Part shown: piece after piece, positions 41,997-50,591 of the stretch
Layout: the number at the start of each line of letters is the position of its first letter
Position numbering within the stretch: position 1 is the stretch's first letter
Source of the DNA: Nocardioides sp. 1609
GTDB taxonomy: Bacteria; Actinomycetota; Actinomycetes; Propionibacteriales; Nocardioidaceae
Direction of reading: 5' to 3'
DNA length: 64,000 bases
NCBI RefSeq assembly: GCF_004522105.1
Contig: NZ_SPUJ01000004.1
Coordinates: forward strand, 655,696 to 719,695
Made by a program: the position numbers and the translations under genes
Notes under the pieces: generated by a model
Told to the model about the DNA's origin: nothing
What the model saw: only the letters and a program-made list of their open reading frames with translations
Database searches by the model: none

Positions 41997-42632
41997 TCAA
42001 GGAAAGCGGCGGAGGCCGGAGGGGGTGGCGGCGGCGGTCACCGGCCGGTCGTGGGGCTCGACGGGGACGGCGCGGTCGGTCTCGGCGTCGTAGAGGAGGA
42101 CGCAGGTGAAGGTGCCGACGGGGACGCGGCCCAGGGCGCGGTCGTAGGAACCGCCGCCGCGGCCCATCCGCAGGCCGGTCGCGGAGACGGCGAGGCCGGG
42201 GACCAGGACGACGTCGGCGGTCGCGACCGCGTCGACGCCGAGCCGCTCGGACGTCGGCTCGAGAAGACCGCGGCGGGCAGGGGCGAGGCCGCCCGGGGCG
42301 CCCGTGTGCACCGCCCAGTCCAGGTCGCCGTCGGGGAGCAGCACCGGCAGGACGACCCGCCGGCGGGCGGCCAGCAGCGCGTCGAGGAGCAGGCCGGTGC
42401 CGGGCTCGGTGCCGACCGAGACGTACGCCGCGACGGTGGCGGCCCGGCGTACCTCGGGCGCGGCCAGGACGAGCCCGGCGAGGGCTCGCGCGTGGGTGCC
42501 GACCTGGGCCGGCGACAGGCGGTTCCGGGCGGTCAGGACCTGGTCGCGGAGGGCGACCTTGGCGGGGGTCGGCCCGGGGGTCGGACCGGGGGTCGGGCCG
42601 GGTGTCTGCGCGGGCGGATGTGCGGGGGCCAC
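41997..42632 (-). CDS. 5-formyltetrahydrofolate cyclo-ligase
   Basis: 211 residues. KVALRDQVLTARNRL near the N-terminus, YVSVGTEPGTGLLLDAL, and the ATP/folate-binding GLRMGRGGGSYDRALG are the family signature. It converts 5-formyl-THF to methenyl-THF at ATP cost. The N-terminus starts with a PGPT repeat from a short DNA repeat; the GTG at 42632 may be longer than the true start. It is divergent from the UGPase gene, the same arrangement I recall for Rv0992c and galU in Mycobacterium tuberculosis. Confidence 0.93.
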   Translation of the reverse strand: MAPAHPPAQTPGPTPGPTPGPTPAKVALRDQVLTARNRLSPAQVGTHARALAGLVLAAPEVRRAATVAAYVSVGTEPGTGLLLDALLAARRRVVLPVLLPDGDLDWAVHTGAPGGLAPARRGLLEPTSERLGVDAVATADVVLVPGLAVSATGLRMGRGGGSYDRALGRVPVGTFTCVLLYDAETDRAVPVEPHDRPVTAAATPSGLRRFP

Positions 42633-42655
42633 CCGATGAGCCTAGGCTCGGTGTC

Positions 42656-44047
42656 ATGGGTAGTCCTGCACTGAAGCGGGCGCGCGCCAAGATGGCCGAC
42701 GCCGGGGTCGACGAGGTCGCGATCGACACCTTCTCGCACTACTTCCGGCTCCTCGAGCACGGCGAGACCGGGATGGTGCCGGAGGCCACGATCGACCCCG
42801 TCGACATGCCGTCGCTCGCCGACGTCGAGGTCGACGACGCCACCGCCGCGGAGGCGATCCGGCACACCGCCGTCGTCAAGCTGAACGGCGGCCTCGGCAC
42901 CTCGATGGGCATGGACCGCGCCAAGTCGCTGCTGTGCGTCGGCCGCGGCCGGTCGTTCCTCGACATCATCGCGCGCCAGGTGCTGCACCTGCGCGAGACG
43001 CACGACGCCCCGCTGCCGCTGATCTTCATGAACTCGTTCCGCACCTCGGCCGACACGATGGCCGCGCTCGCGCGCTACGACGACCTCGCCGTCGACGGCC
43101 TGCCGCTGGAGTTCCTCCAGAACAAGGTGCCGAAGCTCCTCGAGAAGGACCTCAGCCCGGTGGGCTGGCCGGCCGACCCCGACCTCGAGTGGTGTCCGCC
43201 GGGCCACGGCGACCTCTACACCGCGATGCGGGGCACCGGCCTGATCGACCTGCTGCTCGAGCGCGGCTACCGCCACGTCTTCGTCTCCAACTCCGACAAC
43301 CTCGGCGCCGTCCCCGACCCCCGGGTCGCGGGCTGGTTCGCGGGCAGCGGGGCGCCGTTCGCGATCGAGGCCGTCCGCCGGACGCCGTCGGACCGCAAGG
43401 GCGGGCACTTCGCGCGCCGCCGCACCGACGGCCGGATCGTGCTGCGCGAGACCGCGCAGACCCCGGACGCCGACCGCGACGCCCTCGCCGACCTCGACCG
43501 GCACCGGTTCTGCTCGACCAACAACCTCTGGTTCGACCTCGGCGCGATGAAGCAGGCGCTCGACGTCCGGCAGGGCATCCTCGGGCTGCCGCTGATCCGC
43601 AACGTCAAGACCGTCGACCCCGGCGACCCCAGCACGCCGAAGGTCATCCAGGTCGAGACGGCGATGGGTGCGGCGATCGAGGTGTTCGAGGGCTCGCAGC
43701 TGATCGAGGTCGGCCGCGACCGGTTCGTGCCGGTCAAGACGACCAACGACCTGCTGGTGCTGCGCTCCGACGTCTACGCGGTCGGCGCCGACTTCGTGCT
43801 CGACCAGGTCGCCTCCGAGATCCCGTTCGTCGACCTCGACACCGACGTCTACAGGCTCGTCGGCGAGTTCGACAAGCGCTTCCCCGAGGGTGCGCCCTCG
43901 CTGGTGCGGGCCTCCTCCTTCCGCGTCGACGGCGACGTGACCTTCGGCCGCGGGGTCCAGGTCGTCGGCGACGTCGAGCTGAGCGCGACCCGTCCCGAGC
44001 GGATCGACGCCGGCGCGGTGCTCGAGTCGACCGGGTCGGATGCCTGA
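42656..44047 (+). CDS. UTP-glucose-1-phosphate uridylyltransferase, eukaryotic (UDPGP) type
   Basis: 463 residues. VVKLNGGLGTSMGMDRAKSL is the UTP-binding loop of UDPGP enzymes of eukaryotes; PLEFLQNKVPKL, WCPPGHGDLYTAM, VSNSDNLGAV and FCSTNNLWFDL follow in order. Bacterial GalU (about 300 residues, AAGLGTR loop) is a different type. It makes UDP-glucose for cell-wall and trehalose synthesis. TAGGCT (42643-42648) lies seven bases before the ATG, so a leaderless transcript is likely. It overlaps the next gene by eight bases and heads the glp cluster where mycobacteria and corynebacteria carry galU. Confidence 0.93.
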   Translation: MGSPALKRARAKMADAGVDEVAIDTFSHYFRLLEHGETGMVPEATIDPVDMPSLADVEVDDATAAEAIRHTAVVKLNGGLGTSMGMDRAKSLLCVGRGRSFLDIIARQVLHLRETHDAPLPLIFMNSFRTSADTMAALARYDDLAVDGLPLEFLQNKVPKLLEKDLSPVGWPADPDLEWCPPGHGDLYTAMRGTGLIDLLLERGYRHVFVSNSDNLGAVPDPRVAGWFAGSGAPFAIEAVRRTPSDRKGGHFARRRTDGRIVLRETAQTPDADRDALADLDRHRFCSTNNLWFDLGAMKQALDVRQGILGLPLIRNVKTVDPGDPSTPKVIQVETAMGAAIEVFEGSQLIEVGRDRFVPVKTTNDLLVLRSDVYAVGADFVLDQVASEIPFVDLDTDVYRLVGEFDKRFPEGAPSLVRASSFRVDGDVTFGRGVQVVGDVELSATRPERIDAGAVLESTGSDA

Positions 44048-45296
44048 CCTGCGCTCGGTCGACGAGCACCTCGCGTCGATCCTCGCCGCGACCACGCCGT
44101 CGGCCGCCGTCGAGCTCGCGCTGCTCGACGCCCTCGACCTCGCCGCGGCCGAGGACGTCGTCGCCCCGATCCGTCTGCCCCGCTTCGACAACTCCGCCAT
44201 GGACGGCTACGCCGTGCACAGCGCGGACGTCGCCGCCGCGGCCGACGACGCCCCCGTGACGCTGCCGGTCATCGGCGAGATCGGCGCCGGCCAGGCCGAG
44301 TCCGGCGTCCACGACCTGCCGCCCGGATCGGCGGCGAAGATCATGACCGGTGCGCCGATGCCGGCCGGCGCCGACACCGTCGTCCCCTACGAGTGGACCG
44401 ACCGCGGCACCGCCGAGGTCACGATCTCCCGGGTGGCCGCCCCGCGCCAGCACGTCCGCTTCGCCGGCGAGGACGTCGCCGTGGGCGACCTGGTCGTCGA
44501 GGCCGGCACCGCGCTCGGACCGCGCCACCTGGGGCTGCTCGCCTCGCTCGGACGCCCGACGGTGCGGGTGCGCCCGCGGCCGCGGGTGCTCGTCGTGTCC
44601 ACCGGCTCCGAGCTCCGCGACCCGGGCGAGGAGCTCGACGCCGACTCCATCTACGACGGCAACTCCTACCTGCTCTCCGGCTCCGTGCGCCGTGCCGGCG
44701 GCGTCGCGTCGCGCGTCGGCCTGGTCCCCGACCGGCCCCAGGCCTTCCTCGACGCGCTCGCCGAGCGCCTCCCCGGCACCGACGTCGTGGTGACCTCCGG
44801 CGGCATCTCGATGGGCGACTACGACGTCGTCAAGGAGGCGCTGCTGAGCGTGGGCACCGTGTGGTTCGGCGGGCTCGCGATGCAGCCCGGCAAGCCGCAG
44901 GGCTTCGGCCACCTCGTCAGCCCCGACGACCCGGAGCGCCGGGTGCCGTTCTTCGCGCTCCCGGGCAACCCGGTGTCGTCCTACCTGTCCTTCGAGGTGT
45001 TCGTCCGCCCGGCGCTGCGCCGGATGCTCGGCCTGACGCCGGAGACGCGGCGCCCGGTCACGGCCCGGCTCACGCACGCCGTCACCTCGCCCGCCGGGCG
45101 CCGGCAGTTCCTGCGCGGCGTCGTGACGGTGGGCCCCGACGGCACGACCGTCACCGAGGTCGAGCCGGTCGGCGGGTCGGGCTCGCACCTGGTGGGCGAC
45201 CTCGCGGCGTCCGACGCGCTGATCGTCGTCCCCGAGGACGTCACCGCCGTCGCCGCGGGCGAGCGGGTCACCGTGATCCGGCTCGACCAGGACTGA
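44040..45296 (+). CDS. moeA: MoeA-type molybdopterin molybdotransferase (gephyrin-like, Glp position)
   Basis: 418 residues with the MoeA domains: N-terminal PRFDNSAMDGYAVHSADV, the MPT-binding VVSTGSELRDPGEELDADSIYDGNSYLL and TSGGISMGDYD, PGKPQGFG and PGNPVSSYLSFEVFVRP. In C. glutamicum the MoeA-like Glp of the galU-glp-rimJ-glpR locus binds FtsZ and the membrane receptor GlpR. This gene sits in the same locus with a glpR downstream, so it may serve division as well as, or instead of, cofactor synthesis. Here it is followed directly by moaC and mog, which argues that Moco synthesis is retained. Confidence 0.93.
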   Translation: MPDLRSVDEHLASILAATTPSAAVELALLDALDLAAAEDVVAPIRLPRFDNSAMDGYAVHSADVAAAADDAPVTLPVIGEIGAGQAESGVHDLPPGSAAKIMTGAPMPAGADTVVPYEWTDRGTAEVTISRVAAPRQHVRFAGEDVAVGDLVVEAGTALGPRHLGLLASLGRPTVRVRPRPRVLVVSTGSELRDPGEELDADSIYDGNSYLLSGSVRRAGGVASRVGLVPDRPQAFLDALAERLPGTDVVVTSGGISMGDYDVVKEALLSVGTVWFGGLAMQPGKPQGFGHLVSPDDPERRVPFFALPGNPVSSYLSFEVFVRPALRRMLGLTPETRRPVTARLTHAVTSPAGRRQFLRGVVTVGPDGTTVTEVEPVGGSGSHLVGDLAASDALIVVPEDVTAVAAGERVTVIRLDQD

Positions 45297-45304
45297 GGAC
45301 ACCC

Positions 45305-45799
45305 ATGGACAGGCTGACCCACGTCGACGAGCACGGCGCCGCCCGGATGGTCGACGTGTCGGCCAAGGACGTCACCGCCCGCACCGCCACCGCGTCGGGC
45401 CGGGTGCTCGTCTCGCCCGCCGTCGTCGCGCTGCTGAACGCCGAGGGCGTGCCGAAGGGCGACGCGCTCGCCGTCGCGCGGCTCGCCGGGATCATGGGGG
45501 CCAAGCAGACGTCGTCCCTGATCCCGCTGTGCCACCCGCTGGCGCTGTCGTCGGTGACCGTCGACCTCGTGGTGGGTGCGGCGTCGGTCGACATCACCGC
45601 CGCGGTCCGCACCACCGACCGCACCGGCGTGGAGATGGAGGCCCTGACGGCCGTCGCGGTCGCCGCGCTGACCGTCGTCGACATGGTCAAGGCCGTCGAC
45701 AAGGCCGCGGTCATCACCGACGTGCGGATCGAGACCAAGACCGGTGGCAAGAGCGGTGACTTCGCGCGTCCCGACGCGGCACGGCCGGGCGAGCGATGA
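45305..45799 (+). CDS. moaC: Cyclic pyranopterin monophosphate synthase
   Basis: 164 residues. LTHVDEHGAARMVDVSAKDVTART, IMGAKQTSSLIPLCHPLALSSV and DRTGVEMEALTAVAVAALTVVDMVKAVDK are MoaC signatures, with the active-site His in CHPL and the catalytic Lys in AVDKA. It works with MoaA in the first step of molybdenum cofactor synthesis; moaA is not in the window. The ATG has GAGGA five bases upstream, and the 3' end overlaps the next gene (ATGA). Confidence 0.95.
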   Translation: MDRLTHVDEHGAARMVDVSAKDVTARTATASGRVLVSPAVVALLNAEGVPKGDALAVARLAGIMGAKQTSSLIPLCHPLALSSVTVDLVVGAASVDITAAVRTTDRTGVEMEALTAVAVAALTVVDMVKAVDKAAVITDVRIETKTGGKSGDFARPDAARPGER

Positions 45800-46272
45800 G
45801 CATGCGCGGCGAGGTCGTCGTCGCCTCCAACCGGGCCGCGGCCGGCGTCTACGCCGACGAGACCGGGCCGCTCATCGTCGAGGCCCTGCGCGGGCTCGGC
45901 TTCGTGGTCGACGCACCGGTCGTCGTCCCGGACGGCGACCCGGTGGGCGCCGCGATCCGGGCCGCCGTCGACGGGGGAGCGCGGGTGGTGCTCACCACCG
46001 GCGGCACCGGGCTGACGCCGACCGACCGCACCCCGGAGCAGACCGCCGCGCTGCTGGACCGCGAGGTGCCGGGCATCGCGGAGGCGATCCGCGCGGCGGG
46101 CGCCGCGGCCGGCGTCCCGACGGCGGTGCTGTCGCGCGGTCTCGCCGGCGTGGTCGGCGACTGCCTGGTGGTCAACCTGCCGGGCTCGCGCGGCGGCGTG
46201 AAGGACGGTCTCGCGGTGCTGGCGCCGGTCCTGGTGCACGCCGTGGAGCAGGTCGTCGGGAGCGACCACTGA
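45796..46272 (+). CDS. MogA/MoaB-family molybdopterin adenylyltransferase
   Basis: 158 residues. The MPT-binding core VVLTTGGTGLTPTDRTPEQTAALLDREVPGIAEAIR and LPGSRGGVKDGLAVL are typical of MogA/MoaB. It activates molybdopterin by adenylation before MoeA inserts molybdate. Start ATG 45796 overlaps moaC. MogA and MoaB cannot be separated by reading alone. Confidence 0.93.
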   Translation: MSMRGEVVVASNRAAAGVYADETGPLIVEALRGLGFVVDAPVVVPDGDPVGAAIRAAVDGGARVVLTTGGTGLTPTDRTPEQTAALLDREVPGIAEAIRAAGAAAGVPTAVLSRGLAGVVGDCLVVNLPGSRGGVKDGLAVLAPVLVHAVEQVVGSDH

Positions 46273-46298
46273 GCCGCGCGGCCGGCTGGCCGGCGACG

Positions 46299-46886
46299 TT
46301 GACGTCGGGCAGCTCACCCGTCGTGGTGCTGCGCCCCCTGCGTCGAGGCGACGTCGACGCGTGGCGCGACGCCCGCCGCCGCAACACCGCGTGGCTGGTC
46401 CCGTGGGACGCCACCGCACCGCCCGGCGCCCCGTCGCGCCCGGTCACGTTCCGCCGGCTGGTGCGGCGGCTGCGGCGCTCGGCGGCCCAGGGGACCACGC
46501 TGCCGTTCGCGATCGAGGTCGACGGCCGGTTCGCCGGGCAGCTGACCGTCAACAACATCGTCCGCGGCTCCGCGCAGTTCGCCTCGATCGGCTACTGGCT
46601 CGACCGCGAGTTCGCCGGTCGTGGCGTGATGCCCCGCGCCGTGGCGATGGCCGTCGACCACTGCTTCGGTGCCGCCGGGCTGCACCGCATCGAGATCGCG
46701 ATCCGCCCCGAGAACTCCAACTCGCTGCGCGTCGTGGAGAAGCTCGGTATCCGCGAGGTCGGCTACGCCCCGCGCTACCTCCACATCGACGGCGAGTGGC
46801 GCGACCACCGGCTCTACGGCATCACCCGGGAGGAGCTGCCGCCCGGAGGCCTGCAGCGGCGCCTCGACGACGCCGAGTCGGCGTGA
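46299..46886 (+). CDS. GNAT acetyltransferase, RimJ-like
   Basis: About 195 residues from TTG 46299. VVLRPLRRGDVDAWRDARRR begins the fold, and FAGRGVMPRAVAMAVDHCF and HRIEIAIRPENSNSLRVVEKLGI are the CoA-binding motif and RimJ/RimL hallmark. A CTG at 46269 that overlaps the mog stop would add ten residues (LSRAAGWPAT), matching homologues I recall, so the true start is uncertain. It holds the rimJ position of the galU-glp-rimJ-glpR cluster. Confidence 0.88.
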   Translation: MTSGSSPVVVLRPLRRGDVDAWRDARRRNTAWLVPWDATAPPGAPSRPVTFRRLVRRLRRSAAQGTTLPFAIEVDGRFAGQLTVNNIVRGSAQFASIGYWLDREFAGRGVMPRAVAMAVDHCFGAAGLHRIEIAIRPENSNSLRVVEKLGIREVGYAPRYLHIDGEWRDHRLYGITREELPPGGLQRRLDDAESA

Positions 46887-46945
46887 AGTCGAAGTAGAAG
46901 GCCGCCGAGTCGGCGTCCGGACTGAGCGGGAACGCCGACTCGGCG
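46871..46945. repeat. Three copies of a 14-bp word forming alternative hairpins
   Basis: CGCCGAGTCGGCGT occurs at 46871-46884 (covering the last codons and stop of the acetyltransferase gene) and again at 46903-46916; its exact reverse complement is at 46932-46945. The third copy can pair with either of the first two, giving alternative 14-bp stems. There is no T run. It may act as a terminator or attenuator before glpR, which has its own promoter. Confidence 0.75.
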
Positions 46946-47035
46946 ACCGGGTGAGTCCCACGAGCAACACCAGCAATTTGCGACACACGCCTGGACGTCC
47001 GACCGACCGTGCGGTATCGCTCCTAACCTCAGGAC

Positions 47036-47932
47036 GTGGACCTGAGCGCGTTGATCTTCGTCGCCCTGGCAGTGGCCTGGGCCGTCTACCTGATCCCCAA
47101 GGCGCTCCGCCACCACGAGGAGAGTGCTTCCTCGCGGTCGGTCGAGGGCTTCTCCGAGCGGATGCGGGTGCTGGCACGGCGTGAGCCCGTCGACCGCAAG
47201 ACCGCGCGCCTGGTGGTGACGCCCGGTCGCCCCGCGGCGTCGGCCACCGCGCCGGTCGCGAGGGCCACGCCGATCGAGCCGACCCGGGTCGAGCCCGAGA
47301 GGGTCGAGCCCGCCGGCTCGGCGCGGCCGGTCGCCACCCGGCGCGCCGCGGCCCGGCGCGCCGCCCGACGACGGCTCCGCGTCGTCATCGCGATCCTGCT
47401 GGCCGGCGTCGTCGTCGGCGTCCTCGCCGCGCTCGGCCAGGTCGCGTGGGTCGCCCTGGCTGCACCGGGCGCCGTCCTGGTCGCCTGGCTGGTCGCCTGC
47501 CGGCTGATGGTCAAGCAGGAGCGGGCCGTCGACGTCCCCGCGGCCCGGTCGCCGGCGCCGCCGAGCGTCGAGGAGCCCGCCGTCGACGACGGGGGCCCCC
47601 TCACCGAGGAGTTCTCCGCGGTCCTCGCCGAGCAGCCGGACGACGCGCCCGTCGTCCTCGAGGACGACGCTCCCGAGCCGGAGCCCGAGCAGCCGGCCGT
47701 CACGCCCGCGCCGGGTGGCTGGGACCCGGTCCCGACCACGCTCCCGACGTACGTCGGCAAGGAGCAGGCCGCCCGCCGCACGGTGCGCACCATCGACCTC
47801 GACTCCACCGGCGTCTGGACCTCCGGTCGCAGCGCGATCGACTCCGCGATCGCCCGCGAGGCCGACCAGGCCCGCGAGGCCTCGCGCAGCACGGAGCGCT
47901 CCGCCGCCGAGCGGCGCGCCTCCGGCGACTGA
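47036..47932 (+). CDS. glpR: GlpR/SepX-like membrane receptor protein
   Basis: 298 residues. The N-terminal membrane helix LSALIFVALAVAWAVYLIPKALRHHEE is the signature of the SepX/GlpR family: SepX in Streptomyces sporulation septation, GlpR as the membrane receptor of Glp in corynebacteria. A cytoplasmic Arg-rich stretch, two more helices (VVIAILLAGVVVGVLAALGQ, WVALAAPGAVLVAWLVAC) and a long acidic/Pro-rich cytoplasmic tail follow. TAACCT (47024-47029) lies six bases before GTG 47036, consistent with a leaderless mRNA. Position and topology support a cell-division role with the MoeA-like protein upstream. Confidence 0.85.
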   Translation: MDLSALIFVALAVAWAVYLIPKALRHHEESASSRSVEGFSERMRVLARREPVDRKTARLVVTPGRPAASATAPVARATPIEPTRVEPERVEPAGSARPVATRRAAARRAARRRLRVVIAILLAGVVVGVLAALGQVAWVALAAPGAVLVAWLVACRLMVKQERAVDVPAARSPAPPSVEEPAVDDGGPLTEEFSAVLAEQPDDAPVVLEDDAPEPEPEQPAVTPAPGGWDPVPTTLPTYVGKEQAARRTVRTIDLDSTGVWTSGRSAIDSAIAREADQAREASRSTERSAAERRASGD

Positions 47933-47998
47933 CCGGCACCCGATTCGGAGCGCCGCAACGGCGGTGCTAACGTTTCCCACCGCGTCGTAGGACGCACT

Positions 47999-48074
<76 letters not shown>

Positions 48075-48296
48075 GGTCCACCGGAACCGCAGGTCGCCCC
48101 CGACCTGCGGTTTCGTCCGTCTCGGGACCCCCTCCGTGCGGCGCAGCCGGTGCCGCGCGTCGACGGCTCGGCGCGGTCCCGCCGCCCCCGGCCTGGTTGC
48201 CCCGGCCGGTCACGGGGCAGGCAGGTGGTGCCTGGCCTCGCTGCCGTCGCGATCTGCTGCGTCGCCGAGCCACGCAGCCACGACAGGAGCCGTTCC

Positions 48297-49160
48297 GTGT
48301 CAGACCCCCACGCCCTTGCCCACCCGCCCGCCTCCCCGCCGCCCCCACCACCGGGCGCCGGACGTCCGGCGCGGGCCCCCTGGGTGGTGGCGGCCGGGGC
48401 GGCCGTGGTGGCCCTCGCCGCGGTGGTCGCGCTGGTCGTGGTGCTCGTCGGCGGGGACGACGACGGGGACGCCGACCGTGACGCCGAGGGCGGCTCCGGC
48501 GGCGGGTCCGAGCGGGGCTTCGACTCGCCGGAGGAGGCGGTGACCTTCATGGTCGAGCGCCTGGCCGCCGGCGAGGGCGGGGTGGCGGCCGAGGCCTTCG
48601 CGGTCGAGCCCCTCGTCGAGGGCTACTCCTACGAGGCCCAGGCCGAGCGCCAGGGCGCCGTCACGTTCACCACCTGGCTGCCAGCGGCGTCCGACGGCTA
48701 CGACGAGATCAACGAGGACGTGCGACGCGGGGAGGTCGCGGTCGAGCTGCGGTCGCTGGTCCGCAACGTCCTCGCCCCGGAGCGCGACCAGATCGTGACG
48801 ACGCCCCTGGACGACGACCTGACCGCCGCCGACCTGGTCGACGAGCTGTCCCCCGAGCCGCTGTCGGAGCTGTCCGCCGCGCGGGTGGACGAGATCGACC
48901 GGTCCGAGGAGGCCTACCTCAAGACCCTCGAGCAGCAGGCCGCCGTCTACGGGGCCGACGAGCTCCGGATGGTCGGGATGCTCCTCGACACCGCCGAGGG
49001 CCAGATGATGGGCGGAGCCACCCTGGTGCGCTACGACGACGAGTGGGCGGTGCTGTCGCTCTCGGCACCGCTCCTCGACATCCCCGCATCCCGGCTCGTC
49101 CCGGCCTCGGAGCAGGAGTACCTCGACGCCGTCGAGTCGGCGCGCGGGTCCGACGACTGA
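48297..49160 (+). CDS. Single-pass membrane protein with extracytoplasmic domain, unknown
   Basis: 287 residues from GTG 48297, with AGGAG seven bases upstream. A Pro-rich cytoplasmic N-terminus and one membrane helix (WVVAAGAAVVALAAVVALVVVLVG) are followed by a D/G linker and an acidic extracytoplasmic domain of about 220 residues (EEAVTFMVERLAAGEGGVAAEAFAVEPL...). No Cys there. Frames running back through the tRNA are not coding. Function unknown. Confidence 0.8.
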   Translation: MSDPHALAHPPASPPPPPPGAGRPARAPWVVAAGAAVVALAAVVALVVVLVGGDDDGDADRDAEGGSGGGSERGFDSPEEAVTFMVERLAAGEGGVAAEAFAVEPLVEGYSYEAQAERQGAVTFTTWLPAASDGYDEINEDVRRGEVAVELRSLVRNVLAPERDQIVTTPLDDDLTAADLVDELSPEPLSELSAARVDEIDRSEEAYLKTLEQQAAVYGADELRMVGMLLDTAEGQMMGGATLVRYDDEWAVLSLSAPLLDIPASRLVPASEQEYLDAVESARGSDD

Positions 49161-49256
49161 GCCCGGTCGGTCCGAGGTGCGGCCCGGCTCGTGCTGCCGG
49201 CGTCCGGTGATCGGCTCGGCCGTCCCCCGACGTATCGACGTGCGCCTCGTCCAGCG

Positions 49257-49793
49257 TCAGGGGCGCCCGTAGCCGAGGAAGACACACCCGGTGCCGGACC
49301 GCGCCACGGTGTGGAGGCCGAGACGTCTCAGGGCGGAGTCGTCGCCGAGCAGGCGTCGTCCGGAACCGGCGAGGGTGGGCACGACGACCAGCTCCAGCCG
49401 GTCGACGAGGTCGGCGGCCAGGAGGCTGCGGGCGAGGCGGATGCTCCCGTGGACCCCGATGTCGCCGCCCGTGCCGCCCTTCAGTTGCTGCACGTACGCC
49501 TCGAGCGGCGCGTCGACCACGACGGAGCGGGACCAGGTCCGGGCGGGCGGGGTCGAGGTGAACACGTGCTTGGGTGTCTGGTTGATGAAGTCCGCGAACG
49601 GCTGGACGTCCGAGCTCGGCCAGTAGTCCGCCCAGTAGTCGTAGGTGCCGCGTCCGAGCAGGACGTCGTCCTGCCTCGAGATCACGGCGGCGAGGTTCTC
49701 GACGACGTCGTGGTCGGCCTCGAACATCCAGTCCCCGGGCTCCTCGGCGACACCGTCGAGGGACAGCAGGGCGTACAGGACGACGTCACGCAC
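49257..49793 (-). CDS. DHFR/RibD C-terminal-like reductase domain protein
   Basis: 178 residues. VVLYALLSLDGVAEEPGDWMFEADHD, DDVLLGRGTYDYWADYWP, and DIGVHGSIRLARSLLAADLVDRLELVVVPTLAGSGRRLL are the pattern of the dihydrofolate-reductase-like family of stand-alone YyaP/YwjB proteins. NADPH binding is expected; the substrate is unknown. GTG start at 49793. Confidence 0.9.
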   Translation of the reverse strand: MRDVVLYALLSLDGVAEEPGDWMFEADHDVVENLAAVISRQDDVLLGRGTYDYWADYWPSSDVQPFADFINQTPKHVFTSTPPARTWSRSVVVDAPLEAYVQQLKGGTGGDIGVHGSIRLARSLLAADLVDRLELVVVPTLAGSGRRLLGDDSALRRLGLHTVARSGTGCVFLGYGRP

Positions 49794-49875
49794 GTGGGCC
49801 TCGGTGGTCGATGCGGTGGGGCCGGTTCAGACCGGTGGTTTCCCAGGAACTCATCGGAGCCCGTCCGGCCGAGCT

Positions 49876-50427
49876 TCAGCGGCGCTCGCAGCCCCGGCTC
49901 CGCGCGGAGTCGCAGGAGTCGCCACCGGGGCCGCCGCGGGCCACGTCCCGGCCGGCGCCCCCGAGCAGGTGGTCGTTGCCCGGACCGCCCACGAGCCGGT
50001 CGTCGCCGTCCTCGCCGCTCAGCCACTGCGCACCGCTGCGGGCGACCAGGACGTCCGGGCCGTCTCCGCCGTACAGGAACGCGAACACCGGCGACGTGAC
50101 GACGATGCGGTCGGTGCCGTCCTGGCCCATCAGCTCGATGTCGCCGCCGCCGCTGCGTCCGTAGTGGATCCGGTCGTGGCCCTCGCCGCCGTAGGCGAGG
50201 GGGGCGCCACGGATCCTGTCGTTGCCCGGTCCGGCGTGGACCTCCGTCGAGGCGCTGGTGGCCACGATCACGTCGGGACCGGCGGTGCCCCGGAGCACGC
50301 CGCTGCCGACGACCGTCGCCGCCCTGCCGAAGCAGGTCGGCGCGGCGGGCTCCGAGCCCGACGCCGCGGGGATGACGCAGGACCCGACGAGGACGATCGA
50401 GGGGGCGATGATGCGGTGCACGAGCAC
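49876..50427 (-). CDS. Secreted RTX-type calcium-binding repeat protein
   Basis: 183 residues from GTG 50427 with GGAGGT close upstream. An N-terminal signal sequence (IIAPSIVLVGSCVIPAASG) is followed by CFGRAATVVGSGVLRGTAGPDVIVAT and a run of GGxGxDxxx nonapeptides (AGPGNDRI, GGEGHDRI, GGDGPDVL, GEDGDDRL, GGPGNDHL, GGAGRDVA), which form a Ca2+-filled beta-roll. The C-terminus has a pair of Cys. Likely cell-surface or extracellular, without an enzyme domain. Confidence 0.88.
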   Translation of the reverse strand: MLVHRIIAPSIVLVGSCVIPAASGSEPAAPTCFGRAATVVGSGVLRGTAGPDVIVATSASTEVHAGPGNDRIRGAPLAYGGEGHDRIHYGRSGGGDIELMGQDGTDRIVVTSPVFAFLYGGDGPDVLVARSGAQWLSGEDGDDRLVGGPGNDHLLGGAGRDVARGGPGGDSCDSARSRGCERR

Positions 50428-50591
50428 GGGGACCTCCGATGACGGGCGGCCGGGTGCCGCTCCTACCCGCTACGACGCATCGAGCGAGGTCGAGGTTGTG
50501 CCCGTCCGACGACTCGTTCCCGGATCGCGTCGAGCCGGTGCTCCGGGTGGACCGTCCCGACCCGGCCGCGTCCGCGCGCCGGGGGAGCGGC

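Noticed and set aside
44040..46272. A full molybdenum-cofactor island
   Set aside because: Only moeA, moaC and a mog-type gene are here; moaA, moaD, moaE and molybdate transport genes are absent from the window.
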